A stretch of DNA of 64,000 nt. It comes from Luteimonas sp. RC10. Its GTDB lineage: Bacteria; Pseudomonadota; Gammaproteobacteria; Xanthomonadales; Xanthomonadaceae. The position numbers and the translations under genes were made by a program. Below are positions 18,091 to 29,249 of the stretch, piece by piece. The DNA is taken from NCBI RefSeq assembly GCF_014192745.1, contig NZ_JACHYJ010000003.1, positions 273,401 through 337,400 of the forward strand. Direction: 5' to 3'. Position 1 is the stretch's first letter, and each line of letters opens with the position of its first letter. The notes below the pieces were generated by a model. The model saw only the letters and a program-made list of their open reading frames with translations, searched no databases and was not told where the DNA came from.

Positions 18091-18945
18091 CTAGACCGGC
18101 TTGACGGCCGCGGGCGCCGAGCGCGGCGCCAGACGTTCGACTTCGTGGGGCGCGAGTTCGCGCCACGCGCCCTTGGCCAGTTCGCCCAGGCCCACGCGCC
18201 CGATCGCGACACGCACCAGCCGCAGCACGCCGACCTCGTGCGCGGCCAGCAGCCGGCGGATCTGGCGGTTGCGGCCTTCGTCGAGCACGATCTCCAGCCA
18301 CGCGTTGCGCCCGCCCTCCCGCAGCATCCGCGCGGACGCGGCACGCAGATGCTGGCCGGCGTCTTCGATGCCGGCATGCAGGCCGGCCAGCAGCGCGGCG
18401 TTGGGCCGCGTATCGATCTGCACGTGATAGGTCTTGCTGGGGCCGCGCTCGGGGTCGGCGATCGCCGCCGCCCATGCCGGGTCGCTGGTGAACAGCAACA
18501 GGCCCTCGCTGGCCTTGTCGAGTCGGCCGACCGGCGCGATCCATCCCAGCCCGGCACCGTCGAAACACCGGTAGACGGTGTCGCGCCCGCGTTCGTCGTG
18601 GGCGGTCGTCACCAGACCCCGCGGCTTGTTGAGCATCAGATAGCGATGCGCCGTCGCCGCCATGGTCACGCCATCGACCACGATGCGTGCTTCGTCGAGC
18701 GCAACCGGATGTTCGGGATCGCGGATCACACGACCGGCCACACGCACGCGCCCCTCGCGCGCCCAACGCTCGGCTTCGCTGCGCGAGCACAGCCCGCGTT
18801 TGGACAGAATGCGCGCCACGCCATAGCGCGGCGCCGCCTGCGCTCGCGGCGCTCGGCTGCCACGGCTCGGTCCGTCGCTGCCAGAAGGACGAACGGCCCG
18901 CTTGCGCGGGCCGTCATCATCGACACGTCGGGGACGGTCGGTCAT
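18091..18945 (-). CDS. 16S/23S rRNA pseudouridine synthase, RsuA/RluB/E/F family
   Basis: 284-residue enzyme converting a specific rRNA uridine to pseudouridine. A basic low-complexity N-terminus (1-40) precedes an S4 RNA-binding domain (ARILSKRGLCSRSEAERW, about 43-75) and the catalytic domain with the active Asp in PVGRLDKASEGLLL (D143). EGRNRQIRRLL is the family C-terminal motif. The exact target site cannot be read from sequence. The ATG overlaps the stop of the upstream exported-protein gene as ATGA. Confidence 0.9.
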   Translation of the reverse strand: MTDRPRRVDDDGPRKRAVRPSGSDGPSRGSRAPRAQAAPRYGVARILSKRGLCSRSEAERWAREGRVRVAGRVIRDPEHPVALDEARIVVDGVTMAATAHRYLMLNKPRGLVTTAHDERGRDTVYRCFDGAGLGWIAPVGRLDKASEGLLLFTSDPAWAAAIADPERGPSKTYHVQIDTRPNAALLAGLHAGIEDAGQHLRAASARMLREGGRNAWLEIVLDEGRNRQIRRLLAAHEVGVLRLVRVAIGRVGLGELAKGAWRELAPHEVERLAPRSAPAAVKPV

Positions 18946-19421
18946 TCGCTCGGCGTCGCCGGCGTCGCGGCCGCTTCCACCGGTGCATTGGGATCGACGC
19001 GACGCCCGACGCTGTAGCCATTGGCCTTGAGCCAGGCGTCGAAATCGTCGGCGGTCATGCGCTTGCCGCCCTGGGTCATATTGAATCGATACGGCGTGTT
19101 GTCGAACTCGGTCTGCTTGACGTAGGCCGCCGGATCGCCCGGGCTGACAACGCCAGCAGCGGCTGCCGCCATGGCGACGTTCTGGCAGCGCGCGATCTCC
19201 ATGCGCAGCAGCACCTGGTCGACCGACTGCGCGTCGTCGTAGGCGCGCGAAAGCACAGCGGTGGTCCCGAGCCGATAGCTGGGCGCGGCCAGTTCCGGCG
19301 ACAGCGGCATTAGGGCCGTGGTCTGCAGCGGGCGCGCGGCGCGGGTGTCGAGATCGGCGCATTCTGCCGCGTGACCTGCGAGCGGAAGGGCCAACAGGGT
19401 CGTCAACACGATAGCGCGCAT
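18942..19421 (-). CDS. Small exported protein, unknown function
   Basis: 159-residue protein with a clear signal peptide (MRAIVLTTLLALPLAGHAA-E). The mature part has two Cys residues (AECADLD and ARCQNVA), which could form a disulfide, and an acidic/Ala-Pro-rich end. I recognise no domain. It is translationally coupled to the downstream pseudouridine synthase gene (ATGA overlap). An in-frame TTG two codons upstream is a less likely start. Confidence 0.7.
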   Translation of the reverse strand: MRAIVLTTLLALPLAGHAAECADLDTRAARPLQTTALMPLSPELAAPSYRLGTTAVLSRAYDDAQSVDQVLLRMEIARCQNVAMAAAAAGVVSPGDPAAYVKQTEFDNTPYRFNMTQGGKRMTADDFDAWLKANGYSVGRRVDPNAPVEAAATPATPSE

Positions 19422-19659
19422 GGGCAAAGGATCCCGGGAGTCGAATTGGCCTGAAGTGTATGCGCCAAGTTACCGTCCGACAAGGGAAATTTCTGGATCC
19501 GCCTATTCATGCATCGACGTCGCTGTTGGCCGGCTTCTTCACGTCATCCAAACCCCGGCCAGCAATCGTGTCCTCCACCCAGCTGGTGCACCTCATGCCT
19601 GGATGTCGATGCCACAATCGGAACGACCACACGCAAACATCGCTCTGCTCGCAAAACGC

Positions 19660-19691
19660 AAAAAAGAAGCCCGGCATCAGCCGGGCTTCTT
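19660..19691 (-). terminator. Rho-independent terminator of the OmpA-family gene
   Basis: On the minus strand a 10-bp stem (gaagcccggc/gccgggcttc, loop of 4) is followed directly by six Ts. It lies 25 bases beyond the stop of the OmpA-family gene and is one of the clearest terminators in the window. Confidence 0.9.
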
Positions 19692-19715
19692 CGTGTTGCT
19701 TCGCTGGCGCCAGAA

Positions 19716-20789
19716 TTAGTTCTGGACGTTCAGCTCGGTGCGGCGGTTGCGCGCACGGCCTTCCGGGTTGTCCGAACCATCCGGGTTGGTGTTCGGCGCA
19801 ATCGGACGGCTCTCGCCGTAGCCGACCGGACCCACCAGGCGATCGGCGGTGATGCCGTTGCTGGTCAGGAAGTCGTACACGGCCTTCGCACGGCGCTCCG
19901 ACAGGCGCTGGTTGTAGGCATCCGTACCCTTCGAGTCGGTGTGGCCTGCAACTTCAACGCGCAGCTCGGGGTAGCGACGCAGGATCTCGACGGCCTCGTT
20001 CAGGATCGCCACCGCGTCAGGACGCAGCGTCGAACGATCGAAGTCGAAGTTCACGCCGTTCAGATCGATGGTGATCGGAGCCGGCGGCGGCGGAGCCGGG
20101 GCGGGAGCCGGCGGCGGCGGCGGCGGAGCCGGGGGAGCCGGAGGCGCCGGCGGCGGGCCGAGCGGCACCACAACACCGACCGAGGCCAGCACGTCGCCGA
20201 AGTAGCTCTCGTTGGCGTTGTGCGGATAGCCGGCCCAGTCACGCGAACCGTTGGCGGCGATGCTGCTGTCGTCGAAATCAGCGCGGTAGGCGATTTCGGC
20301 GCGCACGGCGACGCGCTTGTCGAAGGTGGTCTGCAGACCGGCACCGACCTTGGCAGCGAAGTTGCCGTCCTTACGCTCGCCAGGCGAGTTCGGGCTCGGG
20401 AACGCGTTGAACTCTTCTTCCGAACGCTGGTAGCCGACACCTGCGAGCAGGTAGGGGTTCCAACCACGGCCTTCGGAGATGAAGTGGTAACGGAAGTCGA
20501 TCGAGGCGCCGTACTGGCTCCAGTTCAGGTCGGGGTTCGCACCCTCGACGCTGCTGTCGAAACCGGGGTTCTGATAGTTCAGCTCACCGTCGATCGACCA
20601 GTTCGGGCTGATGAAACGACCGAAACCGATGGTGCCGAACGGGGTGTCGTCGGTGCGGCGATCTTCGGCCTGGAAGTTGTAGCCGACGGAGCCGGTCAGA
20701 TACCAGCGGTCGTCGAACTCCTGGGCATTGGCGGCCTGCACCAAGCCGAGGCCGCCGAGCAGCGCGGCGCAGAGGAGTTTCTTATTCAT
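19716..20789 (-). CDS. OmpA-family outer-membrane protein
   Basis: 357-residue protein. Signal peptide 1-22 (LVQAANA-Q) is followed by an N-terminal beta-barrel to about residue 210 (WYLTGSVGYNF ... GVGYQRSEEEF), a Pro/Ala linker of about 27 residues (roughly 211-240), and a C-terminal OmpA-like peptidoglycan-binding domain (VNFDFDRSTLRPDA ... VAGHTDSKGTDAYNQRLSERRA). It should anchor the outer membrane to peptidoglycan. AGGAG lies 10 bases before the ATG, and the gene has its own strong terminator, consistent with high monocistronic expression. Confidence 0.95.
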   Translation of the reverse strand: MNKKLLCAALLGGLGLVQAANAQEFDDRWYLTGSVGYNFQAEDRRTDDTPFGTIGFGRFISPNWSIDGELNYQNPGFDSSVEGANPDLNWSQYGASIDFRYHFISEGRGWNPYLLAGVGYQRSEEEFNAFPSPNSPGERKDGNFAAKVGAGLQTTFDKRVAVRAEIAYRADFDDSSIAANGSRDWAGYPHNANESYFGDVLASVGVVVPLGPPPAPPAPPAPPPPPPAPAPAPPPPAPITIDLNGVNFDFDRSTLRPDAVAILNEAVEILRRYPELRVEVAGHTDSKGTDAYNQRLSERRAKAVYDFLTSNGITADRLVGPVGYGESRPIAPNTNPDGSDNPEGRARNRRTELNVQN

Positions 20790-21033
20790 GTTGTATCAGC
20801 TCCTGTTCTAGGGGGAATGCGTCATGGCATCGGTTTGAGGCGTCAAACGCACACGCCTTGGACATAGCCTAAAGTCAGCTGTGTGAAGGCGTCGTTAACA
20901 CTAAGCTAACGGTTGAAAGATTCCAACAGAACGACGCCTTACCGTTCATCCAGCCTTGGGCTATGGCGGGAACTCCCAACGGCGCGCATTGTCTGGATTC
21001 GACGTCGTCGTGGCGTCAAGACGCGCTTAACGC

Positions 21034-21978
21034 TTACTCGGTATCCAGCGCCGCGGCGTACTCCGCAGCGGCCGCCCAGGGCGGCGAGCGGCCCAGCTCC
21101 TCGACCAGGAAATCCACGAATGCGCGCGTGCGCGGCGGCACCAGCCGGCGCTCGGGCATGACGGCATGGATACCGGTCGTTGGCGGGGCGTATCCCGGCA
21201 GCACGCGGACCAGCCGCCCCGCACGCAGATCGTCGGCGACATGCCACACCGAATGCATCGCGATGCCCTCGCCTGCCAGCGCAGCGTCGCGCAGGATCTC
21301 GCCCAGCGTGCTTTCCATGCGCCCCGACACCGCGACCTCGGTGCGGACGCCATCGCGGTCGAGCAATGGCCAGTGGTCCTGGCGCCCGCGGCTACCGACC
21401 AGCAGCAGGCACGCGTGATCGGCCAGGTCGGCCGGCACGCGCGGGTGACCGCGCCGATGCAGGTAGTCGGGCGAGGCGACGAGCACGCGCTCGTTGGCGG
21501 CGATCGGGCGTGCGACCAGGCGCGAGTCGTCCAGTTCGCCGATCCGGATCGCCAGGTCGAAGCCCTCCCGGACCAGATCGACCAGTTGGTCGCTCATGTG
21601 CACGCTCAGCCGCAGCGCGGGATGCCGGGCCAGAAACCTCGGCAACAGCGGTGAGACGTGCTGGCGCCCGAACGAGGCCGACATCGTCACCCGCAACGTG
21701 CCCGCAATCCCGCGCCCGCCGCTTTCGCGCAGACCTGCGGCGAGGCTGTCGAGATCGTCGACCAGCGCGCGCCCACCCAAGGCCAGCGCGCGGCCCTCGG
21801 CGGTGGGATGCAGCCGGCGCGTGGTCCGATGCAGCAGCCGCACGCCGAGCGCGCTCTCCAGGCGCTTGAGGCGCTGGCTGGCCACGGCCGGCGACAGGTC
21901 CAGAGCGCGCGCGGCCGCGCTGATCGAGCCCAGATCGAGCACGCGCAGGAACAGGGCGATGTCATCGAGCCGGGTCAT
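21034..21978 (-). CDS. LysR-family transcriptional regulator
   Basis: 314-residue LysR-type regulator. The N-terminal HTH is clear (LFLRVLDLGSISAAARAL, SPAVASQRLKRLESALGVRLLHRTTR), followed by a type 2 periplasmic-binding effector domain (GTLRVTMSASFGRQHVSPLL, FDLAIRIGELDDSRLVARPI). It is divergent from an MFS/aldo-keto reductase/alcohol dehydrogenase operon, the usual arrangement for LysR control of the neighbour and of itself. The inducer is unknown. Confidence 0.93.
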   Translation of the reverse strand: MTRLDDIALFLRVLDLGSISAAARALDLSPAVASQRLKRLESALGVRLLHRTTRRLHPTAEGRALALGGRALVDDLDSLAAGLRESGGRGIAGTLRVTMSASFGRQHVSPLLPRFLARHPALRLSVHMSDQLVDLVREGFDLAIRIGELDDSRLVARPIAANERVLVASPDYLHRRGHPRVPADLADHACLLLVGSRGRQDHWPLLDRDGVRTEVAVSGRMESTLGEILRDAALAGEGIAMHSVWHVADDLRAGRLVRVLPGYAPPTTGIHAVMPERRLVPPRTRAFVDFLVEELGRSPPWAAAAEYAAALDTE

Positions 21979-21983
21979 CGATC

Positions 21984-22000
21984 TTCAATATCCGCTTGAA
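21984..22000. promoter_or_regulatory. Candidate LysR operator
   Basis: ttcaa-N7-ttgaa inverted repeat in an AT-richer patch just upstream of the LysR start. It is nested in a wider imperfect repeat, gatcttcaat (21980-21989) and attgtcgatc (22005-22014). Position and symmetry fit a LysR box; the T-N11-A core is not exact. Confidence 0.4.
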
Positions 22001-22077
22001 AGTGATTGTCGATCCTAAACCTGTTCCTCCGGATCGTCGCTTTCGAGAATGGCCGCCCTCCCGCACCGGTCGCGACC

Positions 22078-23274
22078 ATGCCCCGCTCTTGCGCTCCGTC
22101 CTCCCGCACGCCAGCAGCGCTGTATGCGCTGACCGCAGGCGCATTCGGCATCGGCACCACCGAATTCGTGATCATGGGCCTGCTGCGCCAGGTCGCGGCC
22201 GATCTGCAGGTGAGCCTGCCCGCAGCCGGCCTGTTGATCTCCGGCTATGCGCTGGGCGTGTTCGTCGGCGCGCCGCTGCTCACGCTCGCGACCGACCGGC
22301 TGCCGCGCAAGGCGGTGCTGATCGGCCTGATGATGGTGTTCACGCTCGGCAACCTGGCCTGCGCGCTGGCACCCGACTACGGCTGGCTCATGGCCGCGCG
22401 CGTGATCACCTCGCTCGCCCACGGCACCTTCTTCGGCGTCGGCGCGGTGGTCGCCGCGGGCCTGGTCCCGGCGGAACGGCGCGCGCGCGCGATCTCGGTG
22501 ATGTTCACCGGTCTGACCGTCGCCACCCTGCTCGGCGTGCCGGCCGGCGCGTGGCTGGGCCTGCATGCGGGCTGGCGTGCCACGTTCTGGGCGGTGACCG
22601 CGATCGGGGGACTGGCGACCATGGTGATCGCGCTGCTGGTGCCGGCCGACCGCGCGACCAGCGCAGCCGGCAGCGTCCGCCGTGCGCTCGCAGCGGTGTC
22701 GCGCCCCCCGGTCATGCTCGGCCTGCTGACGACGACGCTGGGCTATGCCGGCGTGTTCACGGTTTACACCTTCATCCAGCCGGTCCTGGTCCAGGTGAGC
22801 GGCTTGCCCGATCGTGCGGTCTCACCGGTGCTGCTGGTGTTCGGGGTCGGCATGATCGCCGGCAACCTGCTCGGCGGCCGGTTCGCCGATCGCGCACCGA
22901 CGGCCGCGATCCCGGCGACGCTGCTCGCGCTCGCCGCCGTACTTGCACTGCTCGGCGCAGCAATGCACCAGGCGCCGGCGATGGTGGTCGCCACCGGCCT
23001 GCTCGGCGTCGCCGCGTTCGCGACCGTCGCGCCGCTGCAGGCCTGGGTGCTGCAACGCGCCGGCGACGACGGCCGCAACCTCGCCTCGAGCCTCAACATC
23101 GGCGCGTTCAACCTCGGCAATGCAGCGGGCGCCTGGCTCGGCGGCCTCGTCGTCGGCCATGGCGGCGGCCTGGCGCGGTTGGGCACGGCCGGGGCGCTGA
23201 TCACGCTGGCCGGTGTCGCCGTGTCGGCACTCGCGCTCCGCCGCGTACGCCCGGCCGCCATCCAGCCCTGCTGA
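22078..23274 (+). CDS. MFS efflux transporter, sugar/drug efflux (AraJ-like) family
   Basis: 398-residue major facilitator with about 12 hydrophobic helices. The TEFVIMGLL motif in helix 1 is typical of the arabinose-efflux (AraJ/YdhP) branch, and loop 2-3 has DRLPRKAVL. HGTFFGVGAVVAAGLV is also conserved in this branch. It is the first gene of a probable operon with an aldo/keto reductase and an alcohol dehydrogenase under the divergent LysR regulator. Substrate unknown. The start at 22078 was chosen because upstream residues are not hydrophobic or conserved; no Shine-Dalgarno is seen. Confidence 0.88.
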   Translation: MPRSCAPSSRTPAALYALTAGAFGIGTTEFVIMGLLRQVAADLQVSLPAAGLLISGYALGVFVGAPLLTLATDRLPRKAVLIGLMMVFTLGNLACALAPDYGWLMAARVITSLAHGTFFGVGAVVAAGLVPAERRARAISVMFTGLTVATLLGVPAGAWLGLHAGWRATFWAVTAIGGLATMVIALLVPADRATSAAGSVRRALAAVSRPPVMLGLLTTTLGYAGVFTVYTFIQPVLVQVSGLPDRAVSPVLLVFGVGMIAGNLLGGRFADRAPTAAIPATLLALAAVLALLGAAMHQAPAMVVATGLLGVAAFATVAPLQAWVLQRAGDDGRNLASSLNIGAFNLGNAAGAWLGGLVVGHGGGLARLGTAGALITLAGVAVSALALRRVRPAAIQPC

Positions 23275-23316
23275 CGTGCTGCGGCATCGCCTTCCTCATC
23301 TCCCAAGGACATTCCC

Positions 23317-24375
23317 ATGGACACCCGCTTCCTCGGCCGCTCCGGCCTGCGCGTTCCCGTGCTCGGCTTCGGCGTCGGCACCTTCGGCGGCCGCGGCCCG
23401 CTGTTCGGCGCCTGGGGCGACACCGACGCCGTACAGGCGCGTCGCCTCGTCGACCTGTGCCTTGATGCCGGCGCCAACTTCTTCGATACCGCAGACGCCT
23501 ACTCCGACGGCGCATCGGAGACGATCCTCGGCGCGGCGATCCGCGGTCGACGCGACCGGGTGCTGCTGTCGACCAAGGTCGGCCTGCGGGTGGGCGCGGA
23601 TGCGAATGCGGTCGGCGCCTCGCGCACCCATCTGCTCGCCGCCGTCGACAGCGCATTGCGCCGGCTCGATACCGACCACATCGACCTGCTGCAGTTGCAC
23701 GCGTTCGATGCGATGACGCCGCTGGAGGAAACGCTGTCGACGCTCGACGGCCTGGTCCGTGCCGGCAAGGTGCGCTACCTCGGCGCGTCCAACCACGCCG
23801 GCTGGCAGTTGATGAAGGCACTGGCGATCGCCGACCGCGACGGACTGACGCGCTATGTCGCGCACCAGGCGTATTACTCGCTGGCCGGTCGCGACTACGA
23901 ATGGGAGCTGATGCCACTCGGCCTCGACCAGGGCGTCGGCGCCGTGGTGTGGAGCCCGCTGGCGTGGGGCCGGCTGACCGGCCGGATCCGTCGCGGCCAG
24001 CCGCTGCCGACGACCAGCCGGCTGCACGCGACCGCCGCCTTCGCCCCGCCGGTCGACGACGCGCGGCTGTACCGGATCGTCGACGCGCTCGATGAGGTCG
24101 CCGCCGATACCGGGCGCAGCGTGCCGCAGATCGCGCTGAACTGGCTGCTGCAGCGCCCCGGGGTCTCGACGGTGCTGGTGGGCGCGCGCAACGAGGCGCA
24201 GTTGCGCGAGAACCTGGGCGCGGCCGACTGGTCGCTGGACCCGGTGCACATGGCGCAGTTGGATGCCGCGAGCGCGGTGCCGACGCCCTATCCCTACTAC
24301 CCTTACTGGAACGGGCAGTTCGCCGAGCGCAGCCCGGCGCCAGTCCCCGCCCCCGATCAGGAGAGTCCCGCATGA
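23317..24375 (+). CDS. Aldo/keto reductase
   Basis: 352-residue NADPH-dependent TIM-barrel oxidoreductase. The catalytic tetrad is visible as D57 and Y62 in FFDTADAYSDG, K87 in LLSTKVGL and a His in LLQLHAFD. AAGGA is placed 8 bases before the ATG. The C-terminus carries a Pro/Tyr-rich tail (PTPYPYYPYWNGQF). The gene follows the MFS gene by 42 bases and overlaps the next by ATGA. It probably reduces carbonyl compounds; the substrate is unknown. Confidence 0.92.
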   Translation: MDTRFLGRSGLRVPVLGFGVGTFGGRGPLFGAWGDTDAVQARRLVDLCLDAGANFFDTADAYSDGASETILGAAIRGRRDRVLLSTKVGLRVGADANAVGASRTHLLAAVDSALRRLDTDHIDLLQLHAFDAMTPLEETLSTLDGLVRAGKVRYLGASNHAGWQLMKALAIADRDGLTRYVAHQAYYSLAGRDYEWELMPLGLDQGVGAVVWSPLAWGRLTGRIRRGQPLPTTSRLHATAAFAPPVDDARLYRIVDALDEVAADTGRSVPQIALNWLLQRPGVSTVLVGARNEAQLRENLGAADWSLDPVHMAQLDAASAVPTPYPYYPYWNGQFAERSPAPVPAPDQESPA

Positions 24376-25391
24376 AAGCCATCGCCACCACCCGCCCGCT
24401 GCCGATCGACGATCCGCACGCGCTGGTCGAACTCGAGCTCGACATTCCAGCGCCCGGCCCGCACGACCTGCGCGTGCGCATCGAGGCGGTCGGGGTCAAT
24501 CCAGTCGACACCAAACTGCGTCGCGCGCCGTTGCCCGAAGGCGCACCGCATCGCGTGCTCGGCTACGACGCGGCCGGCGTGGTCGACGCGGTCGGTGATC
24601 AGGTCAGCGGGTTCTCGATCGGCGACGCGGTCTACTACGCCGGCGATGTCACGCGCCCCGGCAGCAATGCGCAGTTCCAACTGGTCGATGCGCGGCTGGT
24701 CGCGCGCAAGCCCGACACGCTGGACTTCGCCCAGGCCGCCGCCCTGCCGCTGACCGCGATCACCGCCTGGGAACTACTGTTCGAACGCATGCCCTACGCC
24801 TTCGAGGACGGCGGCGCGGGCAAGACACTGCTGGTGATCGCCGGTGCCGGTGGCGTGGGTTCGATCGCGATCCAGTTGGCCAAGCTCGCCGGTTTCACTG
24901 TGATCGCCACCGCCTCGCGCGAGGACAGCATCGCCTGGTGCCGGGACCTCGGCGCCGACCATGTCATCGATCACCGCCAGCCGCTGGCGCCGCAGTTGCA
25001 GACGCTCGGCTACACCCAGGTCGACGCGGCGCTCAATCTTGCCGACACCGATCGCTACTGGGACGCGCTGGGCGAACTGCTCGCGCCGCAGGGGCATGTC
25101 GGCCTGATCGTCGAACCGGCCGGCGCGTTGAAGATCGGCGATCCCTACAAGGCCAAGTGCATCGGCATCCATTGGGAATTCATGTTCGCGCGGCCGCGTT
25201 TCCGCACCGCCGACATGGAGGCGCAGGGCCGCATCCTCGCGCGCGTTGCCGCGCTCGTCGACGCCGGGCAGTTGCGGGGTACGCTCGGCCGCACGCTCTC
25301 GCCGATCGATGCCGACACCCTGCGCGAAGCGCACCGGCTGCTCGAGTCGGGCGCGACCATCGGCAAGGTCGCCGTCGCCGGCTGGCGCTGA
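24372..25391 (+). CDS. MDR alcohol dehydrogenase/quinone oxidoreductase family protein
   Basis: 339-residue medium-chain dehydrogenase/reductase of the type often called zinc-binding alcohol dehydrogenase family. The NADPH fold is AGAGGVGSIAIQLAK, and NPVDTKLRRAPLP precedes GYDAAGVV. The usual catalytic-zinc Cys/His set is not visible, so it is more likely a zinc-free quinone/enone reductase. The ATG overlaps the aldo/keto reductase stop (ATGA), so the two are translationally coupled. Confidence 0.88.
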   Translation: MKAIATTRPLPIDDPHALVELELDIPAPGPHDLRVRIEAVGVNPVDTKLRRAPLPEGAPHRVLGYDAAGVVDAVGDQVSGFSIGDAVYYAGDVTRPGSNAQFQLVDARLVARKPDTLDFAQAAALPLTAITAWELLFERMPYAFEDGGAGKTLLVIAGAGGVGSIAIQLAKLAGFTVIATASREDSIAWCRDLGADHVIDHRQPLAPQLQTLGYTQVDAALNLADTDRYWDALGELLAPQGHVGLIVEPAGALKIGDPYKAKCIGIHWEFMFARPRFRTADMEAQGRILARVAALVDAGQLRGTLGRTLSPIDADTLREAHRLLESGATIGKVAVAGWR

Positions 25392-25456
25392 TCGCGATCG
25401 CCGGCGCCCAGCCCCGGGCGCTGGGGACCGGCCGGCCTCGTCCGGCCTGCACCTGA

Positions 25457-27577
<2,121 letters not shown>

Positions 27578-28064
27578 CGCACCTGCGCGATGGCGCCGCA
27601 TTCCGCTCGGCACTGCCGGCTGGCGGACGCTGGCGGTTGCACCGCAGGTCGTTGCTCAAAACAGGTGCGCCGATGCGCCGGACTGAATGTGGGCCCTCCC
27701 TGCACCGCGACATCGCAATGAAACTGAACAGATATTCATAAAGCCACGTGCTACGCGATCCCGCTGGTGATCCCGCCTTGAACTGAATACGAGCCCATTT
27801 TGGCCGTTTCCAGCCACAGATCGACCGCCGGCACCAGTGCCGCGCATTCACGTTCGATTCGAAAAACCACCGATACCGTGCCGCCACATCGTTCCGCCCG
27901 CCTTTGGCGGAACACCGGCCCAGCCGCGACCGCGCGGCTCGGAGCCCGGGCGAAAGCGCCATAGAGTCGCCGCCCTCCCCAAGACGCCATGCCGACGTCG
28001 CCGCCGTGCCTGCCTGACCGGCATCGCGCAGCGCGACACGGCGCAACGGAGCAAGGAGTCAACG
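27578..28064. other. Gene-free region of about 490 bases with one hairpin
   Basis: No convincing coding frame was found on either strand. AT-richer patches occur at about 27705-27750. gttccgcc/ggcggaac (27891-27913) forms an 8-bp hairpin with a 7-base loop. Minus-strand frames here have unusual composition and no recognisable motif. The last bases carry the Shine-Dalgarno of the next gene. Confidence 0.5.
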
Positions 28065-28550
28065 ATGAAACTGGAATGGGTGATGTGGCTGGCCTCCGTG
28101 CTGCCACCGCCGGCCGCCGATTCGCTCTGTCTGAGCACGACGGTCTATCTCGAAGCCCGCGACCAATCGGTCCGCGGACAGGAAGCCGTCGCTGAAGTCG
28201 CATTGCGCCGGCAGGAAAGCGGGCTGTGGGGCGACTCGATGTGCGAGGTGGTCACCGCGCGCAAGCAGTTCGCACCGACTATCCTGTCGCCTCAGACCCG
28301 GCTGGCGAACACCAACGCGTGGACCCGGGCGGTCAACGTGGCCCTGGCCTCGGAGCGCAACTGGTCGCTGCCGCGCGCCGAGCGCCGCGAGATCGTGCCC
28401 GGCGCGAGTCACTTCATGGCCCACGGCATCGCCGCCCCCGCCTGGCGCCATGCGCCACCGGTCGCGACGATCGGCGACCACACGTTCCTGCGCGTCCAAC
28501 CGCTGCGTCCCCAGCCCGCTGCCCCCACGGCGACGACCGCCCGGGGTTGA
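28065..28550 (+). CDS. Cell-wall hydrolase, SleB-like (Hydrolase_2 family)
   Basis: 161-residue protein with the catalytic-domain pattern of SleB/CwlJ hydrolases: CLSTTVYLEARDQSVRGQ (with the conserved Glu), AVAEVALRR, SMCEVVTARKQFA and ASHFMAHG. The family cleaves peptidoglycan. The hydrophobic start (WVMWLASVLPPPAA) may be a signal anchor. The ATG is fixed by AAGGAG 6 bases upstream. Function in a non-spore-former is presumably wall turnover. Confidence 0.85.
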   Translation: MKLEWVMWLASVLPPPAADSLCLSTTVYLEARDQSVRGQEAVAEVALRRQESGLWGDSMCEVVTARKQFAPTILSPQTRLANTNAWTRAVNVALASERNWSLPRAERREIVPGASHFMAHGIAAPAWRHAPPVATIGDHTFLRVQPLRPQPAAPTATTARG

Positions 28551-28609
28551 GGTTTGCCGCCGCTCGCGCTGGGCGCATGATGGCCGCCCGTCCCGAGTCC
28601 GGAGGTTGC

Positions 28610-29224
28610 ATGCTCACGCTCTACACCAAGCCCGGCGCCTGTTCGCTGGCCGACCACATCGCGCTGCGCTGGATCGGCACGCCGTTCGACGTGCGCGTCG
28701 TCGACGCGACTTTGATGAAGGCGCCGCCCTTCCTGGCGCTCAATCCCGCCGGCGCAGTCCCGGTGCTGGTCGATGGCGACTGGGTACTGACTCAGAACGC
28801 GGCCATCCTGAACTACCTGGCCGACCGCTTTCCCGAAGCCGGGCTGGGCGGTGACGGCACACCTGAGGGCCGGGCCGAGGTCAATCGCTGGCTCGGACTG
28901 CTCAATGCCGACCTGCACCCCGCGTTCCACCCGCTGTTTGGCAGCACCAAGTACCTCGACGATCCCGACGCCATCGATCGCACGCGCAAGCAGGCCATGC
29001 AGAAGATCCGCGGCCTCTATGAACGCCTTGATGCGCAGTTCGAAGGTCGCGACTTCCTCGCCGGCGCCCGCTCGATCGCCGACCCCTACCTGTTCGTGAC
29101 CCTGCAATGGGCCAAGCGCCTGAAGCTCGACCTGGGCGGCCTCGACCGCCTGCAGGCCTTCGATGCGCGGATGCTGGCCGATCCAGGCGTGCGCGCCGCC
29201 CTGGCGGCCGAGGGCATTCTCTAG
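28610..29224 (+). CDS. Glutathione S-transferase family protein
   Basis: 204-residue GST. The N-terminal thioredoxin-fold domain starts MLTLYTKPGACSLADHIAL, close to the beta-class GstA start, with NPAGAVPVL and QNAAILNYLADRFP. An all-helical C-terminal domain follows (RDFLAGARSIADPYLFV). The start is set by GGAGG 5 bases upstream. It conjugates glutathione to electrophiles; the exact substrate is unknown. It is convergent with prpF. Confidence 0.92.
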   Translation: MLTLYTKPGACSLADHIALRWIGTPFDVRVVDATLMKAPPFLALNPAGAVPVLVDGDWVLTQNAAILNYLADRFPEAGLGGDGTPEGRAEVNRWLGLLNADLHPAFHPLFGSTKYLDDPDAIDRTRKQAMQKIRGLYERLDAQFEGRDFLAGARSIADPYLFVTLQWAKRLKLDLGGLDRLQAFDARMLADPGVRAALAAEGIL

Positions 29225-29249
29225 CCTCCGGCCCTGGTGCTGCCCGGGG

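Noticed and set aside
19509..20867. Plus-strand frame opposite the OmpA-family gene
   Set aside because: Antisense to a gene with signal peptide, known domains and its own terminator.
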